Notes under the pieces: generated by a model
What the model saw: the letters and a program-made list of their open reading frames with translations, nothing else
The model's database searches: none
What the model was told of the DNA's origin: nothing
Source: Cymbomonas tetramitiformis
Taxonomy: Eukaryota; Chlorophyta; Pyramimonadophyceae; Pyramimonadales; Pyramimonadaceae
Assembly (NCBI GenBank): GCA_001247695.2
Contig: LGRX02035315.1
Location: 1 to 64,000 of the forward strand
Reading direction: 5' to 3'
DNA: 64,000 nucleotides
Translations under genes and position numbers: made by a program
Shown: one piece after another, positions 54,944-64,000 of the stretch
Numbering within the stretch: position 1 is the first letter of the stretch
Layout: each line of letters opens with the position of its first letter

Positions 54944-55839
54944 GCAGGTCCACCGATGCGGCGAAAATCAACAATGCGAATCCTGGCGAGGAGGTGTGGA
55001 TCGAGCCGCCTTACGCGGTCAATGTTCTCATTGAGCATCTGGATTCCACAAACTGGTCCGATCGAGCGACATTAGCTCCCGAGCTTCGAGACTCGGCGAG
55101 CCAGGGAAATATGCGTGAGAATGTCACTCGTCCGCGCAGTATCGTACTTCCAGTTAAGATCTGCAAACGTCTCGAGGAACTCCCCGTGAATCGCGCCTCC
55201 CGCAAAAGTAAGATATATTATCGAACTCATGGGCTTGATCTTGCGTTCGCCTTGACCTTTCACAAATTCCAAGGCCAAACCGTGGACAAAATTATATTAG
55301 ATCTAAGCCAAACGCCGAAGAATGTCTTCAACCTATGCTTTCAAGCATTTTATGTCGGGATGACGCGTGTGAAGAAGTCCAGCTGCATTCGTATATTACC
55401 CGGGCCCGATGGGCAAATGCCAAAGCTATCTCATTTGCTGAATCTTAAGCCGGATCCGGAGCTCCAAAGATGGTTAGATGCATTTGATCGGCGGACTCGT
55501 GAATGGAAACAACCGCCGGCCGTGAAACGGATGCCCCGTCGCAAATCCGCTAAAAAGGCACAACCCAACAGTAGAGGCAATGGAGCCGGTGCCGCGGGCG
55601 ATACGGTCACTCAAGAACGACAAGGGCGTGGCGGCCGTGGGAAAGGGAAAAGTGGTGCTCGTGCCGCGGGCGATACGGTCACTCAAGAACGACAAGGGCG
55701 TGGCGGCCGTGGGAAAGGGAAAAGTGGTGCTCGCGCGACGAAGGGTAGCCAAGGTGGTAGGGGTGAAATCTCCGCATCGGTGCAACCGGTGGCATCGAGC
55801 TTTGAACAATTTCTCAAGAACCCTCGTAATTTCGAGTGA
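54944..55839 (+). CDS. PIF1-family DNA helicase, C-terminal part
   Basis: Continues in frame with exon 2 after the insertion: RSTDAAKINNANPGEEVWIEPPYAV. It then has LDLAFALTFHKFQGQTVDKIILDL (motif V) and FYVGMTRVK (motif VI). The tail is Gly/Arg/Lys-rich with a perfect 72-bp duplication (55,591-55,737) and may bind nucleic acid. Together with exons 1 and 2 it completes the SF1B motor, but in this copy the insertion splits the gene. Confidence 0.78.
55591..55737 (+). repeat. 72-bp tandem duplication in the helicase tail
   Basis: Two copies, each 24 codons with TVTQERQGRGGRGKGK, differing by about one base over the part compared. Confidence 0.85.
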
Positions 55840-55922
55840 CTCGTAATAATGTATGCTTTTCGTGATTGAGATGACCTTGCCCCATTTTCGTGTGCAAAGT
55901 GTTGTTATGCATTACGCAATGT

Positions 55923-56280
55923 ACGACTCTTGAAAATATGTGCTAGGGATTCGTACCACGCCGTGCTAGACGACTACCGATAATATGTGATAACAATTCA
56001 CCGCATCCCGCAGTATACGGCTCTCGAAAAAATGCGTTAGGAAATCGTGGCACGCCGTGCTGGACGACGCCCGAAAATATGTGATAACAATTCACCGCAT
56101 ACCGCAACATATGACTCTCGAAAATATGTGCTATGAATTCATGGCACGCCGTGCAAGACGCCTCCCGAAATTATGTGATATCGAATCACCGCATTCCGCG
56201 ATATACGACTCTCTTACATATGTGATAGAAATTCATGGCACGCCGTGATACGAGACGACTACCGAAAGTAGGTGCATATG
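55923..56280. repeat. 93-bp tandem repeat, 4 copies
   Basis: Copies start near 55,923, 56,016, 56,109 and 56,204. They share ACGACTCTCGAAAATATGTG, TGGCACGCCGTGC and CAATTCACCGCAT with drift. It lies directly after the helicase stop. Confidence 0.75.
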
Positions 56281-56321
56281 TAGGATATGTATGAACAAAA
56301 AAAGCGAAAGTAACGAGTTTG

Positions 56322-56530
56322 TGTGTGGGGCGCCCCACGGGGCGCAGTATTTTCAAAAAGGTTTGAACCCCAGGGGGGCGGTTGTGGTTGGGCGGAGCCC
56401 CCGTGGGCGCAGCTTAAAAGAAAAAGGTTCGGGGTAACGGGGGTGTGGGGGCGGAGCCCCCCGACCGATCCAAAAAAGTGTACTTACGGGGGGTGGGGCG
56501 GAGCCCCACGACTCGTCTTAAAAAACTTTT
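56322..56530 (+). repeat. GC-hairpin repeats, right cluster (4 copies)
   Basis: Copies with GGGGCGGAGCCCC cores and an AAAAAAGTGTACTTACG spacer, the same orientation and sequence type as 49,640-49,945. With that cluster it brackets the helicase gene. Confidence 0.7.
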
Positions 56531-56779
56531 CCGTATTGATACAGAAGAGGAGACGGGAGGGTCCAACGCAACGCGCCTTCATAATATTGAAGCTGTGTCC
56601 ACACGTTAATATTTAAATGAAACTAAACTTCTTACATCTGTATATACATATATAAATGGAGGCTTCATGCAAAAATCCATGTATATATAAACAAGTTTCA
56701 ATTTATAGATGTGTGAAATTTATATATGTGTGTCTTCAAAATTAGATATATCTTTCTACGCTCAGCCAATAGAATGTTG
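56531..56779. other. AT-rich spacer
   Basis: TATATA-rich sequence without gene signal. Confidence 0.5.
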
Positions 56780-56985
56780 AGGATTTTGCATGAATTTCAG
56801 CTCGCACTGTTAAGGATTTTGCATGAATTTCAGCTCGCACTGTCAAGGATTTTGCATGAATTTCAGATCGCACTGTTAAGGATTTTGCATGAATTCCAGA
56901 TCGCACTGTTAAGGATTTTGCATGAATTTCAGTTCGCACTGCTAAGGATTTTTGCATGAGCACTGTTAAGCCTTGCATGAATTTT
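56780..56985. repeat. 33-bp tandem repeat, 6 copies
   Basis: Unit AGGATTTTGCATGAATTTCA plus CTCGCACTGTTA, starting at 56,780 and every 33 bp to 56,945. It is open in one frame (RILHEFQLALL) because 33 is a multiple of three; no gene inferred. Confidence 0.85.
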
Positions 56986-58471
56986 GCGTGACCACATTTG
57001 TTAGAAAGAGGGGGAATCTTCGATTTCATCTCCGATTTTTTCCCCAATAAACCTCGCTTCAGCACGGCCCAAGGAACGCACATGCCGGCATACTCACGTA
57101 GAGTACAATATTAGGTACCTTACCAGATCAGTACATACACATATGAGCTGACATAGGTTGTTGTGTACACCCACACACATATATATGTGTGTTGTGCTAA
57201 ACTGCTTTGATTATTATCAAGCAATGTCCGGATATGTTTGAAACGCAGAGATATCATTTTGATATATCTTAGAGCACAGTCATATGCTCAAACATATCGT
57301 AGGTTGACAAGTTATCACTAAAGTGGATAATCCGCTTATAGTTGGTACCCTATAGTAGTATCTAGTAGTATGTGACTCCTTGTGTCACTCACACCTGAAG
57401 CATCGTAGTTGCGGTTGCGGTGTCACACGTTATGATGATGACACTGCGACACGCGCCCCTCTCAGACAATCTTCCCGCAGTAATAACTTGGCGGCGTAAG
57501 CCGCCACTCCTTACTCCTGTAATATTATCCTCGAGTCCTTTCACTGCCTGTGTTCAACCTGCAGTGATCGTACCGCTTTTTCCGTACCCCTCTATGTAGC
57601 TAGTAGATATCGTGGTTCTCATGAGGTTATGGGCCTCGCTTACGCTTCCCCTGTATTTTCCAGGTTCTGATTCGCGAAATCTTGAGATTTTCCGCGTTTA
57701 CTAGCTTCATTTTTACAGCCGGCATGGTTTTTGCGATGATCTCGGCCAACGCGACCGCTGCAAACTTTATCTCGCTGCCACAAGGGAGTGGTGACCCCGG
57801 CAACAATCTCTCTTTTCCGGAATTTGTGTCCCCGGAAATTCATGCTGGACTTTAGGTTCAGGGTTATTATTATGGGCTCTGATAGCCCCTAGCCTGACCC
57901 GTCTCTGATCGGAACCGTGACTCCGCTAGTAGCTAGGATGACAGTACAGTAGTACTGTACTGTCAGTCATCACTTCGTATTATCCGGGTTTCCGAGATGC
58001 ATGATAAAAGCACTCGGCCGGACTGATTATGGGAGCTTAGCCAGTTTGTTTTACCCGAGCGGAACACCTGTTCTCGCAGGTTATGCGCGTCACCACTTCC
58101 CTAGTAATTCTGATGGCACAGCGCCGAGCTGTTGCCATGATTGGCTAAGTTTTGACACAGAGATGGGGTGGGCGCCCCCTTAGACAGTGGTCTTCTCTCC
58201 GCAGTATGGCCTACTTTTGAAGTGGAGATCAGTTTTTCGGCATTTATTCGGCAGAGTATCGTCGCTGAGTATGGTTATACTTTACGTTCCGTTTGATCAG
58301 CGGGCAGGACACTCCGCGTTTTGTGGGTCGCTCCCACGTTTGGCCACTTGGCTCATGACCTGCTTGATTGTGCTATCGCTTGCCGAGGCTCCTGCAGGAA
58401 ATGGCCGCTGCGAGATTGTCCGTTACTGTCGCACCGCTAGCCCGCAATCCCATCTCACTGTCATTTTAAGA
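56986..58471. other. No gene seen; one palindrome
   Basis: A region starting TGTCACACG at 57,421 and ending near 57,972 could be a solo LTR or the 5' LTR of a broken element, but I found no second copy. A 12-bp perfect palindrome lies at 57,939-57,965 (arms TGACAGTACAGT). Confidence 0.3.
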
Positions 58472-58978
58472 ATGGACACAACGCCTAGACCACGTACACG
58501 CGCTAGGGCGCGTAAGTTAGCGACTATTTTCGATGATGTTGGGGCGCTGAATTCGGCTACCCCTACAACGCCGCATTTGGCTTCGGCTGACGAATCGGCT
58601 GCGGCTGCGACGCTCGTTCAGCGGTTACGAAAAGACTCATTCGATGTTCAGTGCGCAAAGACAGCAGCCACTAAAGTTCTGGGAGACAAAGCAGCAAAAT
58701 TTCATGGCAATGAATCGTCGGCTTCGGACATTTTTTCGCAACTGGTTTCCGAGATTCAGCAGCTTTTCACGCTGCAATCGCAGGCACTTGCACCCCTGTT
58801 TGAGCTGTCTGCTGCCAATGTCCCTGTCATGACTGCTGCAAATGAGCTGTTGTATTCTGTGCTGTTGCTGCTGACTGCGCCAGGGTCTCCTGCCCGTAAT
58901 TGGGTGGAGGCTTCTGGGGCTGATGTTCCTGCTGACGGCAAACGTGCCACCCTCGAGGTGGTGCCCCTACCATTTTAG
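58472..58978 (+). CDS. Hypothetical protein, gag-like composition
   Basis: 168 codons from ATG at 58,472. A basic start (RPRTRARARKL), then LVQRLRKDSFDVQCAKTAATKVLGDKAAKFHG and a helical, Leu/Gln/Ala-rich rest. It stops right where the 259-bp satellite region begins. I do not recognise a family. It could be the first part of a truncated retrotransposon gag or a short host gene; upstream codons are open but lack a better start. Confidence 0.35.
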   Translation: MDTTPRPRTRARARKLATIFDDVGALNSATPTTPHLASADESAAAATLVQRLRKDSFDVQCAKTAATKVLGDKAAKFHGNESSASDIFSQLVSEIQQLFTLQSQALAPLFELSAANVPVMTAANELLYSVLLLLTAPGSPARNWVEASGADVPADGKRATLEVVPLPF

Positions 58979-60430
58979 AAAACGTTAGTACGTGCACTAA
59001 CGGTGAGTTAGTGTGTCTTAACGTCATACTAGCGCATACTAACGCCGCTTACTTTTAGTACGCGTACTAACGACGTACTAACGCGATGCGTTAGTACACA
59101 ATGTGCGTTAGTATGATTGAATGTGGGAGTTGGTGGACTCGTGGTGTGGTGCGTAGTGGGTCACGGATGGGGTCCAAATGCACTTCAATGATGTTCTAAG
59201 GCGATTGGATGGCGAACTGGACATTGGTTAAGGGGGTATGACGCTGTTTGAAGAAGCCGATATGTGGGCTAAATTCCTTTGGGAATGTGCTACGTTAGCA
59301 TGTCGTTAGTATGTCGTTAGTACACTAGACCAATCACACGTTAGCGTGTTAACGGCGTACTAACTCCCACTCTTCTTAAGTGTGGGAGTTGGTGGACTCG
59401 TGGCGTTGTGCGTAGTGGGTCATGGATGGGGTCCAAATGCACTTCAGTGATGATCTAAGGCGATTGGATGGCGAACTGGACATTGGTTAAGGGGGTATGA
59501 CGCGGTTTGAAGAAGCCGGTATTGGGGCTAAATTCCTTTGGGAATGTGCTACGTTAGCATGTCGTTAGTATGTCGTTAGTACACTATACCAATCACACGT
59601 TAGCGTATTAACGGCGTACTAACTCCCACTCTCCTTAAGTGTGGGAGTTGGTGGACTCGTGGCGTGGTGCGTAGTGGGTCACGGATGGGGTCCAAATGCA
59701 CTTCAATGATGTTCTAAGGCGATTGGATGGCGAACTGGACATTGGTTAAGGGGGTATGACGCGGTTTGAAGAAGCCGATATTGGGGCTAAATTCCTTTGG
59801 GAATGTGCTACGTTAGCATGTCGTTAGTATGTCGTTAGTACACTAGACCAATCACACGTTAGCGTGTTAACGGCGTACTAACTCCCACTCTCCTTAAGTG
59901 TGGGAGTTGGTGGACTCGTGGCGTGGTGCGTAGTGGGTCATGGATGGTGTCCAAATGCACTTCAGTGATGATCTAAGGCGATTGGATGGCGAACTGGACA
60001 TTGGTTAAGGGGGTATGACGCGGTTTGAAGAAGCCGATATTGGGGCTAAATTCCTTTGGGAATGTGCTACGTTAGCATGTCGTTAGTATGTCGTTAGTAC
60101 ACTAGACCAATCACACGTTAGCGTGTTAACGGCGTACTAACTCCCACTCCCCTTAAGTGTGGGAGTTGGTGGACATGTGGCGTGGTGCGTAGTGAGTCAT
60201 GGCTGGGGTCCAAATGCACTTCAGTGATGTTCTAAGGTGACTGGATGGCGAACTGGACATTGGTTAAGGGGGTATGACGCGGTTTGAAGAAGCTGATATG
60301 GCTGAGCTCCTTTGGGAATGTGCTACGTTAGCATGTCGTTAGTATGCCATTTAGTACACTAGACCAATCAGACGTTAATGTGTTAAACATATATTATCTA
60401 ACATGTTAAACGTGTACTAACCACGGTATA
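58979..60430. repeat. 259-bp satellite, 5 copies, with CGTTAGTAC-rich lead
   Basis: Copies start at 59,122, 59,381, 59,640, 59,899 and 60,158, each exactly 259 bp. Unit junctions are palindromic (ACTCCCAC...GTGGGAGT around CTTAA). The 140 bp before the first copy are packed with CGTTAGTAC/GTACTAACG. The last copy is the most diverged. Confidence 0.85.
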
Positions 60431-60616
60431 CGTGCGTAAACTACGCAACCACTGCACATGCCGGGTGTTCCACTAAACCACACGACGCAAGATGCCGAGG
60501 GACTGTCCACGGCCTAGAATCCCGTCGACCGAAACATGAGTTCAGTCCTCATTGTCGTCCTAGTCGTCGTCGTAGTCAAGTGGTGGCTTTAGGCATTCAA
60601 AAAGTCAGCCGTGGGG

Positions 60617-60958
60617 TCAAGAATGACCGCGATCTCCATGCACGGATGTGGTACGTATAACGACGACTTGCTGTTCAACTTTGTTGGCTAAGATGAAATG
60701 CTCGGAGTTCTTCTCAAAAGCCGTTGGGTCACGGTGCGGGTTGAAGGTGTACACCGTCTTAGTCAAATCGTCCGGCCCGAGAATCGAGTTCCTCCTACGA
60801 TAGGCCTTGATTTGTTCTTCGGTTGGCTTTGTCAGCCAGTTGACTTTCAATAAGGTGTACAACCGTCCCGCGATCTCCACCCGCAGAATGTTTGTAATGC
60901 GGTTGTGCCGGCATACCGCCACCATTTTTGATACGCAGTTAGCTGGAACATAGTGCAT
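60617..60958 (-). CDS. DUF4216-like protein fragment (CACTA-type element)
   Basis: 113 codons on the minus strand. RITNILRVEIAGRLYTLLKVNWL, then a charged linker, then FILANKVEQQVVVI follow the order of the DUF4216 domain, which accompanies CACTA transposases: strand, F-x-C-W, later FxLAxQAxQVxYV. The Cys is absent here. The minus-strand frame at 61,116-61,316 could be an upstream exon, but I could not match splice phases. Likely transposon debris. Confidence 0.4.
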   Translation of the reverse strand: MHYVPANCVSKMVAVCRHNRITNILRVEIAGRLYTLLKVNWLTKPTEEQIKAYRRRNSILGPDDLTKTVYTFNPHRDPTAFEKNSEHFILANKVEQQVVVIRTTSVHGDRGHS

Positions 60959-62703
60959 TAATTAAGTAAAGTAGCTGCCACGTTAGTAGTGTACTGTTAG
61001 TTACCGAATATCGCACTAAGTGTACACTACCGTATCGACATAGGGCACAGATAACGTGTTTCACTGGTTTTTTGAGAGACATGCATATCACGAGGTATAT
61101 GGATAAAGGCATGACTCACCCGTCATATATCGTCGTCACCGTGGTTGCCGCCCACTCGGATACTCGAAGCTTCTTTGTGCTCCCCTCATATTCATGACCC
61201 AACCGGAAACCTTCGGGAACAGGTTGACAAGGTGGTGGTGGAGAAACAAGTGCGTGGGGTGCGGGGTTACGAATGGCTCTGCGGGCTAGTGGTGGGACGG
61301 GCAGTGCTGCTGTCAAGGCGCTGGGGGCCGGCCCCGGACCTACGGGCGTCCCGAAAATTGACCTTGGGCCTATCGCGGACCTACGAGCAATTCTCCTCCG
61401 GACCTATGGGCCTGACAATTCTAGTATAGCCACACCACCGCTGGAAAGCCCCGGACCTACGGTGGGCCTATGGATTTAGGAGTGTTTTGTTGTCCAGATG
61501 GATTTATCGGGGACAGGTCGAGCTTACAATGGTGTGATGTGATCCGGGCCTACGGCGGACTTATTGGAAATTGTATCGAATAGGAAATACGTTGAAATGT
61601 TGGCATGCATTTTACTATTCCCACGATATACTGATTTATAAGCACTCTTTAGATTTGGCAAATTACGGAGTGGATAAGACCTGGATCCCTAGTAGAAAAT
61701 AATGCCTAAAACCGTCAGCAATGCTGGAGGTAAAAACTCGGCGCATGGCGAGTAATCTGGTCCGTAGACCCGACGATACATAGGTAGGGGAAATGCTCCA
61801 CCGACCCGGATATGATGGGTGAACATAATTATGCAAAAATCTGGCGAAAGTCGGTTAAGATCGAGTGAAAATTCGCCTGCGGCGCACCAAAAATGGGAGA
61901 AGGCAACATTGGGTCCGAGTATTTTTGGAGGTGTGCTGACACAAAAAAAATCATTATTTTCTATTTGGCCTGGGTATTTTTTATCCGGGAAGAGAAGCCT
62001 TAGATGGATAAATAAGTCATGCATATGTGCATCGTGGGATCGTTGAATAGGTTGGATTTGGTTTTATAAAGATTTTGGAACATTTCGGTATTTATTTTCA
62101 TTTAATAAACTTTTAGATTTATCAAAAATTGTCTTGATATATGTCTAGTACTGTAACGCTACATAATCGACTCATGGGATTCAAATATCAAGTCATGCAT
62201 AATATATGTGCATTGATATGCCTTTGATGATAATAAGAGTGCTTCGAACTCGAAGGGATCGATGTACTAGATGGAGCACTTAATTAGGCGAAATCTTGCG
62301 TGTGCACTTGTCAACTTAGATAACCCACATATATGTCAAGAAATCGTGCAAATTACACGGGCCGGGCGGACCTATGACGGACCTATGACTATCTGGGTGC
62401 GGACCGCCCGGACCCATACGGGACCTATGCAATCCCGAAAACGGGGCCTACGGTGATTTCTTGAAGACAGCAACACTGGGGACGGGTACACGTGAGGACA
62501 CCGGCGCGCCTTGCCGTAGAAGAATCCCACGCCGGCCGGGAGTCGGTGTGGGTGCACGCTCGGGCGCGGGCTCGGGCGAAGGTGGATCCGGGCGAGAGGC
62601 TTGTGCACGAAGAGTCGCAAAGTGTTCACCTTGACGTTTATTGTTCATTGCACAAATCCCAATTCTGCCCCCCCCACCCCACCCGCCCTCCTATTATGCA
62701 ATA
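60959..62703. other. Gene-poor stretch with GGACCTAYGG motifs
   Basis: No supported gene. GGACCTACGG, GGGCCTATGG and similar decamers recur between 61,320 and 62,460. The rest is AT-rich. Confidence 0.4.
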
Positions 62704-62871
62704 CAGTAATCACTCAGTAATAAGAAACCCCGCCAATAAGAAAGTAGCCAGCTTTTTTGATTTCTTCACAATATTTAACACATAACACTCCATATTTAAG
62801 ATCTCTATATAAATAAGAAAGTTGCTAGGCTGACCAAAAAGTCCTGTTTTCTTAAAATCGAGTGTTTACTG
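62704..62871. mobile_element. Short MITE related to the one at 6,395
   Basis: 168 bp, starts CAGTAATCACTCAGTAATAA and ends with the near reverse complement (CAGTAAACACTCG), flanked by TA (62,702-62,703 and 62,872-62,873). The first 13 bases equal the ends of the 561-bp MITE, so both belong to one mariner-like family. Confidence 0.7.
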
Positions 62872-62884
62872 TATTCTGCGTTGT

Positions 62885-63371
62885 TAGTGTGAGTTTAACA
62901 GAAGGGATCTTTTCGGGAATATTCCATTGTTAGTACGCTAACAGGACGCTAACGGCATGCCTTAGCGCACTAATGTTGCCCTAACTTAACACTAACGGAA
63001 AGAATCTTTTAGGGAATATTCCATTGTTAGTACGCTAACAGGACGCTAACGGCAGGCCTTAGCGCACTAACGTTGCCCTAACTGAACACTAACTGAAGGA
63101 ATCTTTTAGGGAATATGCCATTGTGCGTTAGTGCATGCCACCTAATGCCTCCTTAACGACGTCAATAGGGCGCCATTTAGTGTCTTGTTGCATGTAATGC
63201 GCTAACTCAGCGCTGACGTCGTTAAGGAGGCATTAGGTGGCATGCACTAACGCACAATGGCATATTCCCTAAAAGATTCCTTCTGTTAGTGTTCAGTTAG
63301 GGCAACGTCAGTGCGCTAAGGCCTGCCGTTAGCGTCCTGTTAGCGTACTAACAATGGAATATTCTCTAAAA
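62885..63371. repeat. Large inverted repeat (158-bp arms) with tandem duplication
   Basis: Arm 63,007-63,164 is almost perfectly complementary to 63,214-63,371, with a 49-bp loop. The outer part of the left arm is repeated just outside it (about 62,895-63,006). It contains TTAGTACGCTAAC and GTTAGTGC motifs like those around 59 kb. Looks like a fold-back transposon end or cruciform-forming MITE. Confidence 0.8.
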
Positions 63372-63384
63372 ACTCGAATCGCGA

Positions 63385-63476
63385 GATAAAAATTACTCGA
63401 CGGCAGGATTCGAACCCACGCGGGCGGATCCCCAAGGCGACTGCCCACTCGTCATGTCCAACTGCGCTACGATCAA
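63385..63476 (-). ncRNA. tRNA-like Pol III sequence
   Basis: On the minus strand TAGCGCAGTTGG (63,458-63,469) fits the A box and GGTTCGAATCC (63,406-63,416) the B box, followed by TAATTTTTA as a possible terminator. The T arm pairs. I cannot fold a good acceptor stem or a normal anticodon arm, so a tRNA-derived SINE head or decayed tRNA is more likely than an active tRNA. Confidence 0.4.
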
Positions 63477-63806
63477 ATAAAATGACGTATATCACCGACA
63501 AAAAATACAATGTCATCCCATGCCATATGAAGTCACAGTGACACTGACGATGACGCCTGAGACAGTCGAGTGACACACGACATCGACATCGAGGATCGAC
63601 AGTGGCATGGCAGTGGATGTGGTGTCCACTGTAGTCAGTACAGTACTGTGTCACTGTGTCACTGTAGTGGTCAACACCGCACCGACCGACTGACATGACA
63701 TGACGAGGTATCCGTTTTTGGTTTTGAATTATTTCAACAGCATTCTACACTCCGGTGTCTACACACTGAGACAGTGAACAGTCTGTAGCAGTGTCACTCG
63801 ACTGTA
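63477..63806. other. No gene seen
   Basis: GACAGT/ACTGTC-rich low-complexity sequence. The minus-strand frame across 63,340-63,696 is not convincing. Confidence 0.4.
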
Positions 63807-64000
63807 ATGAAAAAACACTTCCGTGTGCAGCTGCTGCTGCTGCTGTGCTTGACCTTGTTTCAAGTGCGTACTCGCTCTCGCTCATGTATTTTTTATTTCT
63901 ACCGTAACTTTATGCTTGCGAGGATGTTTTCATGTGTAGCCACGATTGTTTTGCTGCGCGTCTTGGTCTTTAGCCAAGTGCGTAGGGGTGTCAAAAAGAT
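63807..64000 (+). CDS. Possible 5' exon of a secreted or membrane protein (runs off the window)
   Basis: ATG at 63,807 followed by Lys-Lys and a Leu-rich core (QLLLLLCLTLF) typical of a signal peptide, the leucines encoded by a (CTG)5 run. The frame stays open to the edge. CAAGTGCGTA occurs twice (63,859 and 63,976) and could be a splice donor, so coding may end early. Weak evidence, as a 64-codon open frame can occur by chance. Confidence 0.3.
   Translation, partial: MKKHFRVQLLLLLCLTLFQVRTRSRSCIFYFYRNFMLARMFSCVATIVLLRVLVFSQVRRGVKK

Noticed and set aside
49640..56530. Complete Helitron
   Set aside because: Only the PIF1-like helicase is present. I see no HUH Rep motifs, no 5' TC end and no 3' CTRR end with hairpin.
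56726..57083. ORFs over the 33-bp repeat
   Set aside because: Frame openness is explained by the 33-bp period; both strands are open.
63340..63696. 118-codon minus-strand ORF
   Set aside because: It overlaps the palindrome and the tRNA-like sequence and has no recognisable features.

Overview
This looks like nuclear DNA of a GC-rich multicellular alga. There are spliceosomal introns, LTR and tyrosine-recombinase retrotransposons, hAT-, Tc1/mariner- and CACTA-like remnants, many satellites, and no operons or ribosome binding sites. My best guess is a brown alga, because one-repeat-per-exon LRR receptor genes with 72-nt exons are known from Ectocarpus; this rests on architecture, not on a search.

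Layout. (1) From 1 to 40,079 runs a tandem array of units of about 600 bp, cut into four blocks (1-6,394; 12,257-18,721; 30,989-32,302; 37,596-40,079). On the minus strand almost every complete unit holds one exon of exactly 72 nt encoding one 24-residue plant-type leucine-rich repeat. Each exon sits between a GTAGGT donor and a (CT)n-tract/CAG acceptor. I place 27 exons: 26 are exactly 72 nt and free of stops, giving 19 different LRR modules. In the unit pairs I compared by eye, exons differ more than the roughly 528-nt introns and mostly at amino-acid-changing sites. I read this as a reservoir of variable LRR cassettes of an immune-type receptor, continuing beyond the left edge. (2) Retroelements lie inside the introns. 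Two nearly identical 5.29-kb PAT-like (DIRS order) elements (6,970-12,256 and 32,303-37,595, minus strand) have split direct repeats and genes for gag, RT, RNase H, a methyltransferase-like domain, a Tudor-like domain and a tyrosine recombinase. One 12.3-kb Ty3/gypsy-type element (18,722-30,988, plus strand) has 1.1-kb LTRs, a decayed gag and integrase, no visible reverse transcriptase, and an uninterrupted cytosine-C5 DNA methyltransferase-like ORF at its 3' end. (3) A 20-base gap (40,080-40,099) is followed by a noisy 39-bp minisatellite to about 41,093.

(4) 41-49.6 kb is gene-poor, with small repeats, hairpins and one 67-bp relic of the LRR unit. (5) 49.6-56.5 kb holds a PIF1-family helicase gene with a 116-nt intron. 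It is interrupted by a 1.9-kb hAT remnant and bracketed by GC-rich hairpin repeats. (6) 57-64 kb holds an unrecognised ORF, a 259-bp satellite, a DUF4216-like (CACTA-type) ORF, a small TA-flanked MITE, a 158-bp-arm palindrome, a tRNA-like Pol III sequence, and the 5' end of a possible secreted-protein gene running off the right edge.

The common theme is diversification and invasion of a receptor locus. Tandem duplication multiplies LRR exons, element insertions lengthen the introns, and local segmental duplication has apparently copied parts of the array. Both retroelement classes carry DNA-methyltransferase-type domains, of two different kinds.
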